64,000 bases of DNA from Conus ventricosus (GCA_018398815.1 CM031616.1:23769444-23833443); one strand, 5' to 3'; shown: positions 22,872 to 33,366, counted from the stretch's first letter. Numbers and translations: made by a program. Notes: generated by a model not told the origin, from the letters alone.

Positions 22872-23392
22872 TCAAGCACTCAGTTCAGTTCAGTGGTTTA
22901 TTTAATGTCTTTTCATCGCCAGATGATATTAGACATTAAAAAAAAAAAATGAATAAATAAATTTAAAAAAAACAAAAAAACAAACAAACCTCCACACTTA
23001 ACTTATCATCCACATTAGTACTTTCAAACCCACATCTAATATATGCATATGGACATGAGTGTAATACCCTAGCGGTACACAAAGTTGTTGATCTTTATAA
23101 AAATTTTGCAACCTGTGACTGCGAAATAACCATGGCAATTTCAGCAACATATGAACCATATAAGACAGTATTGACATTATCAATGTTATTCATCTGAATA
23201 CCTTTCTCCTCATAGAGTGGGGTCAACACTGAGCATTCAAACAAAAGATGATGTACAGAAATGTTTTCTCTGCATACACAAGAAATACCATGAGGATATT
23301 TAGTGTTCCAAGCATTCAACCTCAATTTATGAATTAATCTAACAATGTGCCTTGGGCATGACGGTAAAGTAGCCATTTTTTGACTAGAATCT
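22872..23392 (-). mobile_element. LINE 3' part (I/R1-like): C-terminal zinc-knuckle region and 3' UTR
   Basis: The minus frame encodes CPRHIVRLIHKLRLNAWNTK, then C-x-C...H-x4-C spacing (SCVCRENISVHHLLFECS), the C-terminal Cys/His region of I/R1/Jockey-type ORF2. The 3' end (22880-22935, minus) reads AATGTCTAATATCATCTGGC, ACATTAAATAAACCAC and then (TGAAC)n, a typical non-LTR tail. The 5' side joins at about 23392 to an inverted RNase H segment. Confidence 0.7.
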
Positions 23393-23835
23393 GCTTTCTA
23401 TCAAATTTTACTTTGTGTTGATTCCAAATCAGTTTTACAGTCACTAGAGCGTTGGGACTGCAAAGCTAGAAAAGATTTGCTTTTTGAAATAAAACATCTC
23501 CTGCATTGTTTCATTACACTAGGCATAAGAATTGATTTTTGTTGGGTCCCATCTCACTGTGGTATAAAATGGAATGAAATAGCAGACAGTCTTGCAAAAG
23601 AAGGAGCAAACAGAAAGACGGAAAATTTACTAAACAATCCCTTAGATCTATCCTCTTGTGAATTAATCCAAATTATGGAAAAATGTCAAGCACTTCCCCC
23701 TTCAAATGTTTGCAAATACATTCATTCTTTCCTCGGGCATCCCTGTTTTATGGAGTGGAGAGGGAGAAAGGAACCAGAGAGACTTCAAATATGAAATGGT
23801 AGTGATAACTCTTATGCACAAATGTGCGTCTCTTA
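23393..23835 (+). mobile_element. Inverted LINE segment: RNase H domain fragment
   Basis: Plus frame from about 23396: LLCVDSKSVLQSLERW, then IDFCWVPSHCGIKWNEIADS and LAKEGA. This is the second half of a LINE-encoded RNase H domain, with the conserved W-VPSH-G---NE-AD-LAK signature. It abuts the C-terminal part of the same kind of element in the opposite orientation, so it is read as the inverted 5' portion of one insertion (twin priming). Frame decay follows after 23794. Confidence 0.75.
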
Positions 23836-24730
23836 AGTTTAAAATTCCCATCTGATGCACTGGAATTCAGGCCAGTGTGTCACTAAGATGTACCAAAATG
23901 CACCATGACACAATGATTTTCTCTCATACACATTACAGCTCTGAGCAGCACGTCATGTAAAAGCACTTTTGTCTGATCTACCACTATCAAAGTCGACACA
24001 AACGTAACTTTTCTGAATGTTTTAGAACATTCTGAATCAATTAACAACTTCTGCTAGAGAACTCTAGTGATAAAAAAAAAAGGAAAGGCATCATCAATAT
24101 AGACCACCCAGTCTATGATAGGACCACAAAGATCACATGATTCGGAGAAGTGCGAAAAGCATGGCAAACCCTATGAAATTCGGCTTTTCAGAATCAAAAT
24201 CGACAGTTCAGCTGCAGTTTGTGAGTGACAATCCAGTGAATAGAACAAAAGTCAAGCGATCTATGCAACATGTCTGGTTCAGACAATCAAAATGGCTCAG
24301 TTATGGTTGTACGAATGTGTAGTGGACAGTGTAAAAGTGGCCAATCTACAGATTCCACAAACATTCATCATTCACCTCTTGTTTGTGACCGGGCTTCCAA
24401 TGATCATTGCATGGCGACTGGAATATGGTCAAGCAGTTAAATGTTGCAACACTGATGGAAATGGTTCACATAGTGGAAATTCTGTGGTGATAATCTAAGA
24501 AGACATCCCACATATAAAGTTTCACTGTTAAAATCCTGGTAGCGCAGGCACTCATATCTATTCACTTTTGTTGATAACACTTGATTAACACTGGAACACG
24601 AATCTGAATAATCGCTGTTTAATATAATCTGGAGCGTTATATCAACTTCGTTATTTGCACTTCTTTTCTTATGTATTTCTATTTCTCTTTTTTTTTTGTG
24701 TACCTATGTGTGTGAGCCAGACACAGCAAG

Positions 24731-24732
<2 letters not shown>

Positions 24733-24787
<55 letters not shown>
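24733..24787 (+). repeat. (GT)n microsatellite within a local duplication
   Basis: About 27 GT units. The flanks (GTGTGTGAGCCAGACACAGC) recur at 24709 and 24877, indicating a roughly 170-bp duplication across the tract. DCAF17 intron 7. Confidence 0.85.
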
Positions 24788-24789
<2 letters not shown>

Positions 24790-25146
24790 CATGATCTGGA
24801 GTGTTTCATTAACTTTGTCGCTAGCACCATTCTCTTAACTATTTTTGTCTCATTCTCTTTCTCTGTGTATTTATGTGTGTGAGCCAGACACAGCATGCTC
24901 ATGTGTGTGTATGTGTGAGTGCATGAGTGGTTTTCAAGTTCATTTTCTAGCAGTTATAAAGTGTGACCCCCTAATATTTTTTAAACATCCCCACCCCCGA
25001 GAAAATTTGGAAATGAGTTTTTTGCACTAAGTCTGATTCCCTAATTTTTAGGAAATAATTAGCACTGAATGGAAAACAGATGAAGGAATATGGCCAATAT
25101 GGCCAACACACACAAACCTGCACACACATGCAAGACACACTGATAC

Positions 25147-25260
25147 CTGATGTTTTTCCAGAAGATCATGGAAGTCATAGAAGCGTACATACTCATTCCG
25201 ATGCATGACAATGAGGAATCCTTCATTTAAAGAGGCATCCATAGCATCCTTACCAAACAC
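25147..25260 (-). CDS. DCAF17: DCAF17 coding exon 7
   Basis: 38 codons, phase 0 to 0; acceptor TTTTCAG and donor GTATCA. It encodes VFGKDAMDASLNEGFLIVMH and RNEYVRFYDFHDLLEKHQ, aligning with human IFGNVTDATLSHGILIVMYSSGL and VRLYSF. Confidence 0.93.
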
Positions 25261-25799
25261 CTGAAAATGAGTATTGATATGATATATGCATTCACCTGCA
25301 AATGCATAAAAACACATCTGTATGTGATACAACAATACATATATGTACATGATTAACACGCGTTCTCATCCTGAGTATTTAAAAATAAGTCTATTCAATT
25401 CTTGATAAAAATGTGACATTTGAACCACTTTTAGTCTCTAGCTTACAAAAGACAGAAACACATGGTAAAATACTGAACAGAAATCACAAATAGACACAAT
25501 TCCATTTATTCAGACACAGACAATTTTCATTGTTGATGAAAGGATAATTTGCATACAATTTCATTAAATATGTAAAGTAAGGAACCAATAAACAGAAGTT
25601 GGTTACTGAATACACAAATGCTAAAAAGCAAGTGAGTTTAAGCAGAGTTTCTCTCTAGACTGCTCCCTCCTAAAGTATAAATGAATGACAAAAAACTTCA
25701 TAAATATTCATAAATGCTTTACGACAAACATTCATTAAAAGACCAGCCGCTGTGGCACAGAGGTCAGGACTGCAACTCAGAGGTCAATACAAAACTTAC

Positions 25800-25974
25800 A
25801 TCGCGGGTGATCTCAAGCATGCACACAAAGCGGAGGGGCTGGATGGCGAAGAGGGCAAGCAGCTTCACAACATTGGACGTTCCATGACTCCCAGCTCTCT
25901 CCCCTCTGGGGCGATACGGATACAGGGTGGAGGATAGCACAAAGGAATCCTCGGGCTCCGTCCAGCTGATCTCT
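25800..25974 (-). CDS. DCAF17: DCAF17 coding exon 6
   Basis: 175 nt, entry phase 2 and exit phase 0; acceptor TTCCCAG and donor GTAAGT. It encodes (K)EISWTEPEDSFVLSSTLYP, an Arg/Gly-rich loop, VVKLLALFAIQPLRFVCML and EITRD. It aligns with human YLSWDTPQEVIAV and LYLAVFRVLPFSLVGILEINKK. Confidence 0.92.
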
Positions 25975-26167
25975 CTGGGAAAAAAAAGGTGCAGATTATG
26001 CCACTGTGTACTTTCCACCTAAGTGAGGAGGGAACGGGTGGGAGTGGGAGCTGATTGGCATCTCGTGTATGAAGCACGTTCTGTCTGTCTGTGTATGTGC
26101 CTGTGTTCCATGCACTCTGCCTTCGTTGTTCGCTGTACAAATTCAATGTTTTCTTCTGATCTTATCC

Positions 26168-26539
26168 TTCTTTTTTCTTTCTTTCTGTGTAGACAGGCAG
26201 TGGAGTTTTGTGTGTACGACCGTTTTTTTATCTCGCCATTAAGGCAGCCATACTCCATCTTCAGGGAAGGTGCATGCTATGTGTAACGTGTCATCCATAC
26301 CAATGGCCTAAAACTGGCCTTCTCTTCCGAAAGTTGGTGATGGGATTTTACGTGTGTGAAAGATGTGCGTGTGTTCACACACGGACCCTCGGTTTATAGT
26401 CTCATTCAAAGGACTGTATGGGGAATGGAGTCAGAACCAATGTTAACTCCGAGGGAAAAATCCCCCCGTACCGAAATTCGAACCCGCAACACCAGGATCA
26501 TGAGTCCGGCGCTCTACCAACTGAGCTATTCCGGCCCCC
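26168..26539 (-). mobile_element. SINE A copy 3, complete
   Basis: Reverse-orientation copy with the (CTTT)n tail complement at the left and the tRNA-Thr-like head at the right. A perfect 11-bp target-site duplication TGATCTTATCC (26157-26167 and 26540-26550). It lies in DCAF17 intron 5, in the gene's own orientation. Confidence 0.9.
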
Positions 26540-26583
26540 TGATCTTATCCAAATTTGGAATGGTGACTCGCCAGTATACTGGG

Positions 26584-26731
26584 CACATCATGCAGAATAT
26601 CACTTCTGTGGTAGAAAGTCACATCATGCAGAATATCACTTCTGTGGTAGAAAGTCACATCATGCAGAGTATCACTTCTGTGGTAGAAAGTCACATCATG
26701 CAGAATATCACTTCTGTGGTAGAAAGTCACA
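26584..26731. repeat. 36-bp tandem repeat x 4
   Basis: Unit CACATCATGCAGAATATCAC then TTCTGTGGTAGAAAGT at 26584, 26620, 26656 and 26692, nearly identical. It is immediately adjacent to SINE A copy 3. Confidence 0.92.
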
Positions 26732-27204
26732 TTTATGACATTTCAATGCGACCATATGGCAAAGGAAAGCAGCAGCATCATTTGAAGCGAACGAAAACAT
26801 GTCTCCTATTAATCTACAACACTGCACCTTTTGTCAGCCAGAATCGCTCGGTTGAGAGGGCTTTGAGAGAGAAGATCTAAACATGCCTGTATCTATCTCA
26901 CGTTCCAACATCTTTTTCTCTTTTCTCTGGAGGAGACAGGGAGAAGGCTTGTAGACAAAGCTTTGTTCTCATGACCTAATGGTCTGGGTTTCATTCCTGC
27001 TTGAGATCAGTTTACACTTTCTTTTTTTCTGAGTCCATTATTCATGTACTTTTGACTTTCTGCCAATGAACACATGCATTGAAAACAACAACTTGCACGA
27101 ATGTAGGTCACTTTCATTTCTTTGTGATCGGCCAATGTGAACTGGTGGAATACAAAAAACAACAACAACAACAACAAAACATCAAACAACAAGAAAAGAA
27201 ACAA

Positions 27205-27285
27205 GATAAGATAAGATAAGATAATGTTGCTTATAGCCCAGCCGACCGCAAAGGGCCACATCAGGGCTGTCACCACGTTAAAATC
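27205..27285 (-). mobile_element. SINE C copy in DCAF17 intron 5
   Basis: Minus-strand element TTTTAACGTGGTGACAGCCC...TCGGCTGGGCTATAAGCAAC with tail (TTATC)n. A 13-bp target-site duplication AGAAAAGAAACAA at about 27192-27204 and 27286-27298. Total length only about 80 bp. Confidence 0.75.
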
Positions 27286-27397
27286 AGAAAAGAAACAAAA
27301 TCTGGTGTATATACCTGTATGCAAATATCATTTATGTGTGTTTCTCTATATGTGTATGATGAGTAAGAATTTCAGACTTCAAAAAAGTAAAACAAAC

Positions 27398-27399
<2 letters not shown>

Positions 27400-27432
<33 letters not shown>

Positions 27433-27457
27433 ACACACACACACACCACACACACAA
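27400..27457 (+). repeat. (CA)n microsatellite
   Basis: CA tract with two interruptions, in DCAF17 intron 5. Confidence 0.92.
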
Positions 27458-27733
27458 ATTATGTAGGATCTGATTATAAAACACAGGAATGACTTCCACA
27501 TGCAGATACACACACAGTGTCATGCAATTAAAGTAATTCAAGACAAAGCAGTTATGCTCTCAGACTTCAGGAACATGACAGAGTTTTGTGAGAATTGCTT
27601 CCTTTCAGTGGAGTAAATTCAGTTCACCCTGTTTGCCCTTCATGGAAAATTACTCTGACTAGTGACAATCCAAAAAAAAAGAAAAAAAGAACTATCAAAT
27701 CCGATTTAAGCATTGAAATTTAGTTACACTTAC

Positions 27734-27879
27734 TTCAATTTTAAAACACTGGGTATGTGGAGATCAGCCTGACAAATGATGTCACCTGATTTGAAATTGA
27801 TGACGAGCAATGAAGAATCAGTGATTCCATACAGCTTGGTCCCTAGACGTCCTGTCGGTGAACCCGTTTGAAGTTCTGA
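27734..27879 (-). CDS. DCAF17: DCAF17 coding exon 5
   Basis: 146 nt, phase 0 in and 2 out; acceptor CATTTCAG and donor GTAAGT. It encodes SELQTGSPTGRLGTKLYGIT and DSSLLVINFKSGDIICQADL, then HIPSVLKL. It aligns with human SSLIALTAHNWLLRISATTGKI and LEKIYLAPYCKF. Confidence 0.92.
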
Positions 27880-28430
27880 CTGAAATGCATGTACAGTGTA
27901 ACTCAGAATTAATCTGTCTCCTGCATAGTAAAAGAAGCAATACAAGGCATCAATTTTTTCAAAAACAAAAAGAACACTTGCACACATCAGCATTTCCTTT
28001 TGTCTGGAACAGAATGAACAGCCAACGCACAGGTGCCAAAGACAGCGAGGAAGCAGTCAGACCATGTTTGGAACATGGTCCAGAGCAAAGGTTAACGACC
28101 GCCAAGATGAACCCAGCAAACTGTGGACAGAACACAGAACTAGGCTCCATGGCTGACCACTGATGGCACGAAGACCCCGCCCATCTCACGGATGGAGAAG
28201 CCGACTTCTGTACACCCACTAACCCAGAGAAGGGAAACGAAGACGATGCTTCAGGCAGAAACGTGCCGCAGTTTGACACCACACCCAGAGAAAGACAAAG
28301 CTGGAGGACCTTCCCTGGTGTTTTCTCAGAAGAATCAGTTTCTGTTCCCAACAGCAGAAGACTGAGGAAATAGCAACATGGCCATTTCCTAGCTACAGAC
28401 CTCCGACAATATCTGCCCCATCTTGGTCAT
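27880..28430. other. Non-coding intronic sequence
   Basis: Moderately GC-rich part of DCAF17 intron 4. A 130-codon open frame on the minus strand shows no family resemblance and no splice support, so it is not called. Confidence 0.4.
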
Positions 28431-28452
28431 GGAATGAGGAGAAGCACACAGA

Positions 28453-28454
<2 letters not shown>

Positions 28455-28533
<79 letters not shown>

Positions 28534-28664
28534 TGGGGGAAGAAGAGAGAGAGAGAGAGTGGGGGAAGAAGAGAGAGAGAGAGAGAGAAGGTGGGAGAGA
28601 GAGAGAGAAGGGGGTGGGAGAGAGAGAGAGGGAGAGGGGTAGAGTCAGGCAGAGAAGGAGTGAG

Positions 28665-28720
<56 letters not shown>

Positions 28721-28760
28721 GAGACAGAGAGAGAGAGAGAGACAGACAGACAGAATGACA
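28455..28760 (+). repeat. (GA)n microsatellite complex
   Basis: About 300 bp of GA repeats with GTGGGGGAAGA-type interruptions occurring at least twice. It generates a spurious Arg/Glu open frame. DCAF17 intron 4. Confidence 0.93.
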
Positions 28761-29150
28761 GACTGACTAATAGGCAGACAAGCAGACAGGGAGAGGTAAT
28801 ATTGGCATCAGAATCTAAGATGAAAACCCATCACTAGAGAACAAAATACATGTCATACTATATCAACTACAGGTACATCAGATAAACAGAACGTAGTCTG
28901 GAAAAGAGACTTCAGTTGTTTTGTTCTTTGCTTCATGCAATTCAGTTAGCTATTTCTCCAAAAGATGACAAAACAGCACTCAGATTCTTTGCATTCTTAA
29001 ATCTATGTCACAAAAAGAACATCCAACTGACATGTCTGCCGCCAAAATATCAATGTCTTATTTGGAAGCAAAACATGCATATCCAGTATATGTTCAGGTA
29101 AATCTAAAAAGCCATCTCATATGAATCCACACATTGAACACAGACTTTCT

Positions 29151-29267
29151 GTGTTCACATGTAAGCAGTATATAAACATGATAATTTCAGATATACTGTA
29201 CCAAAACAATGTTCACATGTTAGCAGTATATAAACATGATAATTTCAGATATACTGTACCAAAACAA
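29151..29267. repeat. 58-bp tandem duplication
   Basis: TGTTCACATGTAAGCAGTAT and AAACATGATAATTTCAGATA recur head to tail at 29151 and 29210. DCAF17 intron 4. Confidence 0.8.
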
Positions 29268-29953
29268 GTAACAGAATTCTTGTCCACACACTTCTGTTCA
29301 TAACATTCTCATAGTTTCCAAAAAATTATGATTTCTTTTTTTCTTTCTTGCTGGACTTCAAAATCATCATCTCCTTGCTGTTATCAACTGAACACCTGCT
29401 AAATTTAAGCTCTGTCAATGATATGTTCACATTATCATGGTTTCAAGAATTTAGTTTTGTGTACACCTTGACGTTTCCATGAGTTTATTAACATCCTATT
29501 TATTTCATATACTTTATCAGTAAAACATTTTCATCAGTTCATGTAGATCTTAACAATTGAAATTTGAATATCTTCTGCCTCAGCGTGCACACTGCTGATA
29601 ATGAACATGTTCAGTCAATGCGCTCGACGAAGGTTGAAAGCGAAACATGAAACTCCTAAAAGTTTACAACATTTATCATTCAGGTTTAAAACAACCAAAA
29701 CCAAACTCCAAGAGCTTTCAGCAATTTGTCGAATACTACAAAACCGGAGAGACTGACCCATAATGATCCATTCTGTTCAAAATTGTTCGGTCCAAGGACG
29801 GTCCACCCACTTATCAGCATTTCTCTCCATATTTCCCAACACACTTCAGTCATATTAACGGCCATTTTTTCTACAACTTTCTGTTTTTGCTCTCTTTGAC
29901 CTACATAAACACACACACTCTCTCTCTGTCTGTCTCTCTCTCATGATACTCAC

Positions 29954-30052
29954 ATAAGGAGAATGTGACAAAGACTGTCAACAATTTTTCCAGCTAATTT
30001 CTTCTTAGGAATGGAGAATCGTTGATGAGGAGCTGAATAGTGGAGAGCATAT
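29954..30052 (-). CDS. DCAF17: DCAF17 coding exon 4, probable one-base deletion
   Basis: 99 nt as given; acceptor CTTGCAG and donor GTGAGT. It encodes (G)YALHYSAPHQRFSIPKKKLA and GKIVDSL. It enters in phase 2 from exon 3 and needs to leave in phase 0 for exon 5, which requires 100 nt. One additional T in the CTTTG run (about 29975-29978) gives DSLLSHSPY, aligning with human DALLWECPV. As given, the frame reads through to an aberrant end. Probably a homopolymer sequencing error, less likely a real lesion. Confidence 0.82.
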
Positions 30053-30624
30053 CTGCAAGTCATACTTGGGATCAAAGGTCGTTTGTTTTGATTTAACCTG
30101 TACACAAGTGCTTATTCATATCCATCAATCATTATTCAATACTTGATCAGAATGATTCAACGCTGCTGATAAAAGAACGAATCAAGGAAAGTGTTCAATG
30201 TCAGCATGCATATTCAAATACAGTTTACAGCAAAACAATTTGAAAAAAAAATTATTTGTAAAAAGCAGACATAGGACTTAACTTTCTTGTTGCTTATAGC
30301 TGGCCCATATGCACATTTATTGCCACCTGAGTGTTAAATTCTTTACTAAAATTACATATGACACAAAACACTTTCAGACTAAAATCAAAGGAAAACATGA
30401 AAACACCTGAGTTTTAACTATCAAAAAAGTCTTAAATAAAATCCTTGGGAGTGAATTAGTATATACTAAAATTTGTCTTCAAGTTGTTAAAAATAAGATA
30501 AAGAAAAACTTATAACAAAAAAGAAAAAACAAAGAAAAAATAACTCAGACCATGAACAATAGCAATGAAAATGGCCAATATCACACAGCAGCGCCCATGC
30601 CAGGAAAAAGCATAAACAAACAAA

Positions 30625-30651
30625 ACACACACACCCACCTCACACACACAC

Positions 30652-30699
<48 letters not shown>

Positions 30700-30715
30700 G
30701 TAAAAAAAAAAAACA
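30625..30715 (+). repeat. (CA)n microsatellite followed by an A run
   Basis: CA repeat with CCCA/CTCA interruptions, then AGTAAAAAAAAAA. DCAF17 intron 3, about 60 bp from a SINE C copy. Confidence 0.9.
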
Positions 30716-30774
30716 GACAATAAGAATTCCATATAAATGTCCAGCAAGAGAGAAAACAGTATGTATGCCAGGAA

Positions 30775-30848
30775 GATAAGATAAGATAATGTTGCTTATA
30801 GCCCAGCCGACCGCAAAGGGCCATATCAGGGCTGTCACCACGTTAAAA
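30775..30848 (-). mobile_element. SINE C copy with 14-bp target-site duplication
   Basis: About 74 bp: minus-strand TTTTAACGTGGTGACAGCCC, TATGGCCCTTTGCGGTCGG, CTGGGCTATAAGCAAC and (TTATC)n tail. Perfect duplication ATGTATGCCAGGAA at 30761-30774 and 30849-30862. It ends only about 50 bp from the donor side of DCAF17 exon 3. Confidence 0.88.
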
Positions 30849-30900
30849 ATGTATGCCAGGAAAGTTCCACAGCAAACTAGTGACACTGTGTTTTACTTAC

Positions 30901-30942
30901 CCGTCATAAGCAGTTTGATAGTTGTCCATGAAGATTTTATTG
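30901..30942 (-). CDS. DCAF17: DCAF17 coding exon 3
   Basis: A 42-nt micro-exon, entry phase 2 and exit phase 2; acceptor TCCCTCAG and donor GTAAGT. It encodes (G)NKIFMDNYQTAYD(G), matching human RGRIYFDNYRR. The phases of exons 2 and 4 both fit, which supports a genuine exon despite its size. Confidence 0.88.
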
Positions 30943-31407
30943 CTGAGGGAAACAGACGACAAAGCCATAGTTAAACAGGTCTTTTACACATTCTTCATTA
31001 ATTTGATAAAATCAGCTGTATAGCAATTCAAATAATCAATTCAGTGTTTTCATTAAAAAAAAGAAAAAAAACCCATGTTATCTGCTAAAACTAAAGAAAA
31101 AGGTTAATATCATTTCTGTAGCAATAAGGGAGGTGCAAAGCAAGATAAACAAGACACCGTCATGCCTGAAAAACAGACCAGAAAGTGATAGATTCTTACA
31201 AGTCAACATAAAATAAAGAGCAATACAGTAGCAATTTTCCAAATTGGAGCTCTCTGAAATATGTGGCTTTCCAACTGCTGATCTACAAAACAAATGAACG
31301 ACATAGTTAACTGCGTCTGGGTGTGTTTTGATAACACACACTCTCAAATCAACACAGATAAATATTATACCTGCCTAGAAATTTTATGTAAACAAACATG
31401 GACTCAC

Positions 31408-31469
31408 CCCTCAAAGCAGATCACAGATTTGGAGCATTTTTCCCACACTTTCCTGAACTCGTAACTGTC
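31408..31469 (-). CDS. DCAF17: DCAF17 coding exon 2
   Basis: 62 nt, phase 0 in and 2 out; acceptor TGTCCAG and donor GTGAGT. It encodes DSYEFRKVWEKCSKSVICFE then (G). It aligns with human ESTKFKNVWTTHSRSPIAYE. Confidence 0.9.
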
Positions 31470-31805
31470 CTGGACATGAAAAAAACAACATGCAGACAAA
31501 ATCAGTGTTTCATCAAAAATTCAAAAGCCTAGGAAAATCAGTTGGATATTTTGGAGATCTACAAGTGCCAGGATACTTAGGGAGAAAATGATGTTTTTGC
31601 TTAATTTTTTAAATTTACAATTCAGGTACCCTCAGTTGAAAAAAAAAAAAGAACAATGTGGACTTTTGCTACCAAATTATACAGGACTAAAAAAGATCAA
31701 AATGCTTTTTTGAAAGCGACAGCTTTGAAAAATCAACAGGAAATTTTGGAGATCTTTAGGGCAAATTGTTGAACATTTAGTATATAAACAATGGTGTGTG
31801 CAGGG

Positions 31806-31848
31806 AGAAGAAGAAGATAATGTTGCTTATAGCCCAGAGGGGAGAGAG

Positions 31849-31884
<36 letters not shown>

Positions 31885-31987
31885 GAGAGAGAGACTCTCG
31901 AGAGAGAGAGAGAGAACACGTGTTGTATGTGCATGCATGCGTACATGCATATGTGTGAGTGTGTGTGTGTTTTGTGTGTGTGTGTGT

Positions 31988-32063
<76 letters not shown>

Positions 32064-32090
32064 TGCGTGCGTGCGTGTGTGTGTACTCAG
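31806..32090 (+). repeat. SINE C remnant followed by (GA)n and (GT)n tracts
   Basis: 31806-31838 carries GATAATGTTGCTTATAGCCC, the tail end of a minus-strand SINE C truncated after about 25 bp. (GA)n follows (31842-31915), then ATGCATGCGTACATGCATATG and long (GT)n (31955-32085). DCAF17 intron 1. Confidence 0.85.
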
Positions 32091-32383
32091 GTAATTTTAT
32101 TTGTGAAAAAAATCCCATTCCAAAACTAAACAATGTAGAAAGTTACAGGCAAGCTATCCAGACCTGGAAGGAATCAAAACACTTGTCCCAAAGTGACACC
32201 TTGTCACAAAACAGTTAATCTGAAACTTTAGAGAACCTAATTGGAATTATTTCACTGGCTAAAATGGCTTAACGATCAGTTGATTTTACCTGAATGCTAC
32301 ATGTGGCTGATGTGTACAGCTGCTGACCGTTCTGTCTTAGTGTGTGTGTACAGAGAAACAAAGCGCAAGTTTAAAGGCACCCC

Positions 32384-32441
32384 CCCCCCCCCAACTCTAA
32401 TCCCCAAGTTTCCTTTTTTTCTACAGAGAGAGAGAGAGAGT

Positions 32442-32472
<31 letters not shown>

Positions 32473-32474
32473 GA
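32384..32474 (+). repeat. Poly-C, (GA)n and poly-G tracts
   Basis: C run near 32381-32391, GA repeat about 32426-32461, G run about 32462-32473. These lie 60-150 bp from the exon 1 donor inside DCAF17 intron 1. Confidence 0.85.
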
Positions 32475-32533
32475 AGCAGAAATAAAGAGAAACAAACACA
32501 AAAAAAACCCGTTTAAAACTGAGATAACCTTAC

Positions 32534-32653
32534 CCCACAAACAAGAGTTGAAAGTATTCGTTGGTTTATCCTCAGCTGGTTGTCTCTGTGATTGTACTCC
32601 CTCCTGGCAAGAAGAGAGACCACTCGCTGCTGCCTTTGGTATTTGCTCATCAT
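32534..32653 (-). CDS. DCAF17: DCAF17 coding exon 1
   Basis: 40 codons from ATG at 32653; donor GTAAGG after GGG. It encodes MMSKYQRQQRVVSLLARREY and NHRDNQLRINQRILSTLVCG. INQRILSTLVCG aligns with human NLGILRALVCQ, and length from Met to this point is about the human value (40 against about 43). The frame stays open upstream to 32758 (Met at that point), but that extension lacks similarity, so the Met-Met start is preferred. The promoter is not recognised. Confidence 0.82.
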
Positions 32654-33143
32654 CTTCTCTTCTGCTGCCTCCGCAAATGTGAAAACGTGACAGTGAAAGG
32701 ATGGAAAAATGAATCTTAAACTGAAAGCATTGCTGCTATGTTCCTCGACTTGTTTCACTACAGGAGTAAAATTTACAGACTTAATTCATTATTTCCTTTT
32801 TTTCTTCTCAACCTCAGTAGATCTTTATTTCATATCACCCACTCTGAGTTTATGGTCTGTGTGTTTTGTTATCTGTTTACATAAGTTCTGAATTATAGAT
32901 GTTAAAGATCAAAAGACTATGTCAGTCTTAAGGAAGAAATGTTTTTTGTTTGTACATCTGCTGCTGCCGATTTGTACATTTTTGGTGTGGGTATTTCATA
33001 CATGAGTGTGCTCTGAATTTCCTTTTTAGGCAGAAGTTCTCTATAAATTGGTCTGTGTGTCCAGTGAGGTATATGAGTTTGCTCTGAAATTTCTTTTTTG
33101 GCAGAAGTTTCCAATAAATTGCTGTGTGTGCCTGGGGAAAGGA

Positions 33144-33170
33144 GGGGGGGGGGGGGGGGGGGGGGGGGGA
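33144..33170 (+). repeat. Poly-G tract
   Basis: About 25 nt of almost pure G, 0.5 kb upstream of the DCAF17 start (transcript sense: poly-C). Confidence 0.9.
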
Positions 33171-33366
33171 GGTTTATCATATGAGTTTCCCATAATGATA
33201 AATTGTTCTGTGTGCCTCTTGCCTGGTATGTGTACTGTGATTGCTTAGCACAAACAGCATTGTTTGGAGTCAAATGGACTTCAATGAACTGACATTTGTT
33301 TAATCACAAATAATCTGTTTTCATTTAGTATTTTGAACTCCACAGATCATCCTGCAAAAGTAAGTA

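Larger units (their letters stand above)
10897..32653 (-). other. DCAF17: DCAF17 gene span (13 coding exons)
   Basis: DCAF17 orthologue on the minus strand. In vertebrates DCAF17 is a nucleolar DDB1- and CUL4-associated factor, a putative substrate receptor of the CRL4 ubiquitin ligase; loss of the human gene causes Woodhouse-Sakati syndrome. Exons were joined by GT/AG sites and phase, giving about 549 residues against 520 in human. Family blocks appear in the expected order: an N-terminal INQRILSTLVCG block, FRKVWEKCSKS, KIFMDNY, IPKKKLAGKI, SSLLVINFKSGDI, EISWTEPED, LLALFAIQPLRFVCMLEI, EGFLIVMHRNEYVRFYDF, GANPWHYIV, AQNGI, SGRIVKRRF, YEDELDL, and a C-terminal ALDRD...VYRLFEK block. Phases agree at every junction except exon 4 to 5. 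Introns are antisense hosts for SINE A, B and C copies and microsatellites. No upstream non-coding exon was identified. Confidence 0.9.

Noticed and set aside
26584..26731. CRISPR-like regular repeats (36 bp)
   Set aside because: The repeats are directly adjacent with no spacers, in an animal genome; a plain tandem repeat.
27959..28351. 130-codon minus-strand open frame
   Set aside because: No similarity pattern and no splice signals, and it lies within a DCAF17 intron on the same strand.
32654..32758. Longer N-terminus of DCAF17 starting at 32758
   Set aside because: The additional residues have no counterpart in the family and the Met-Met start gives the expected length. Not excluded without a transcript.
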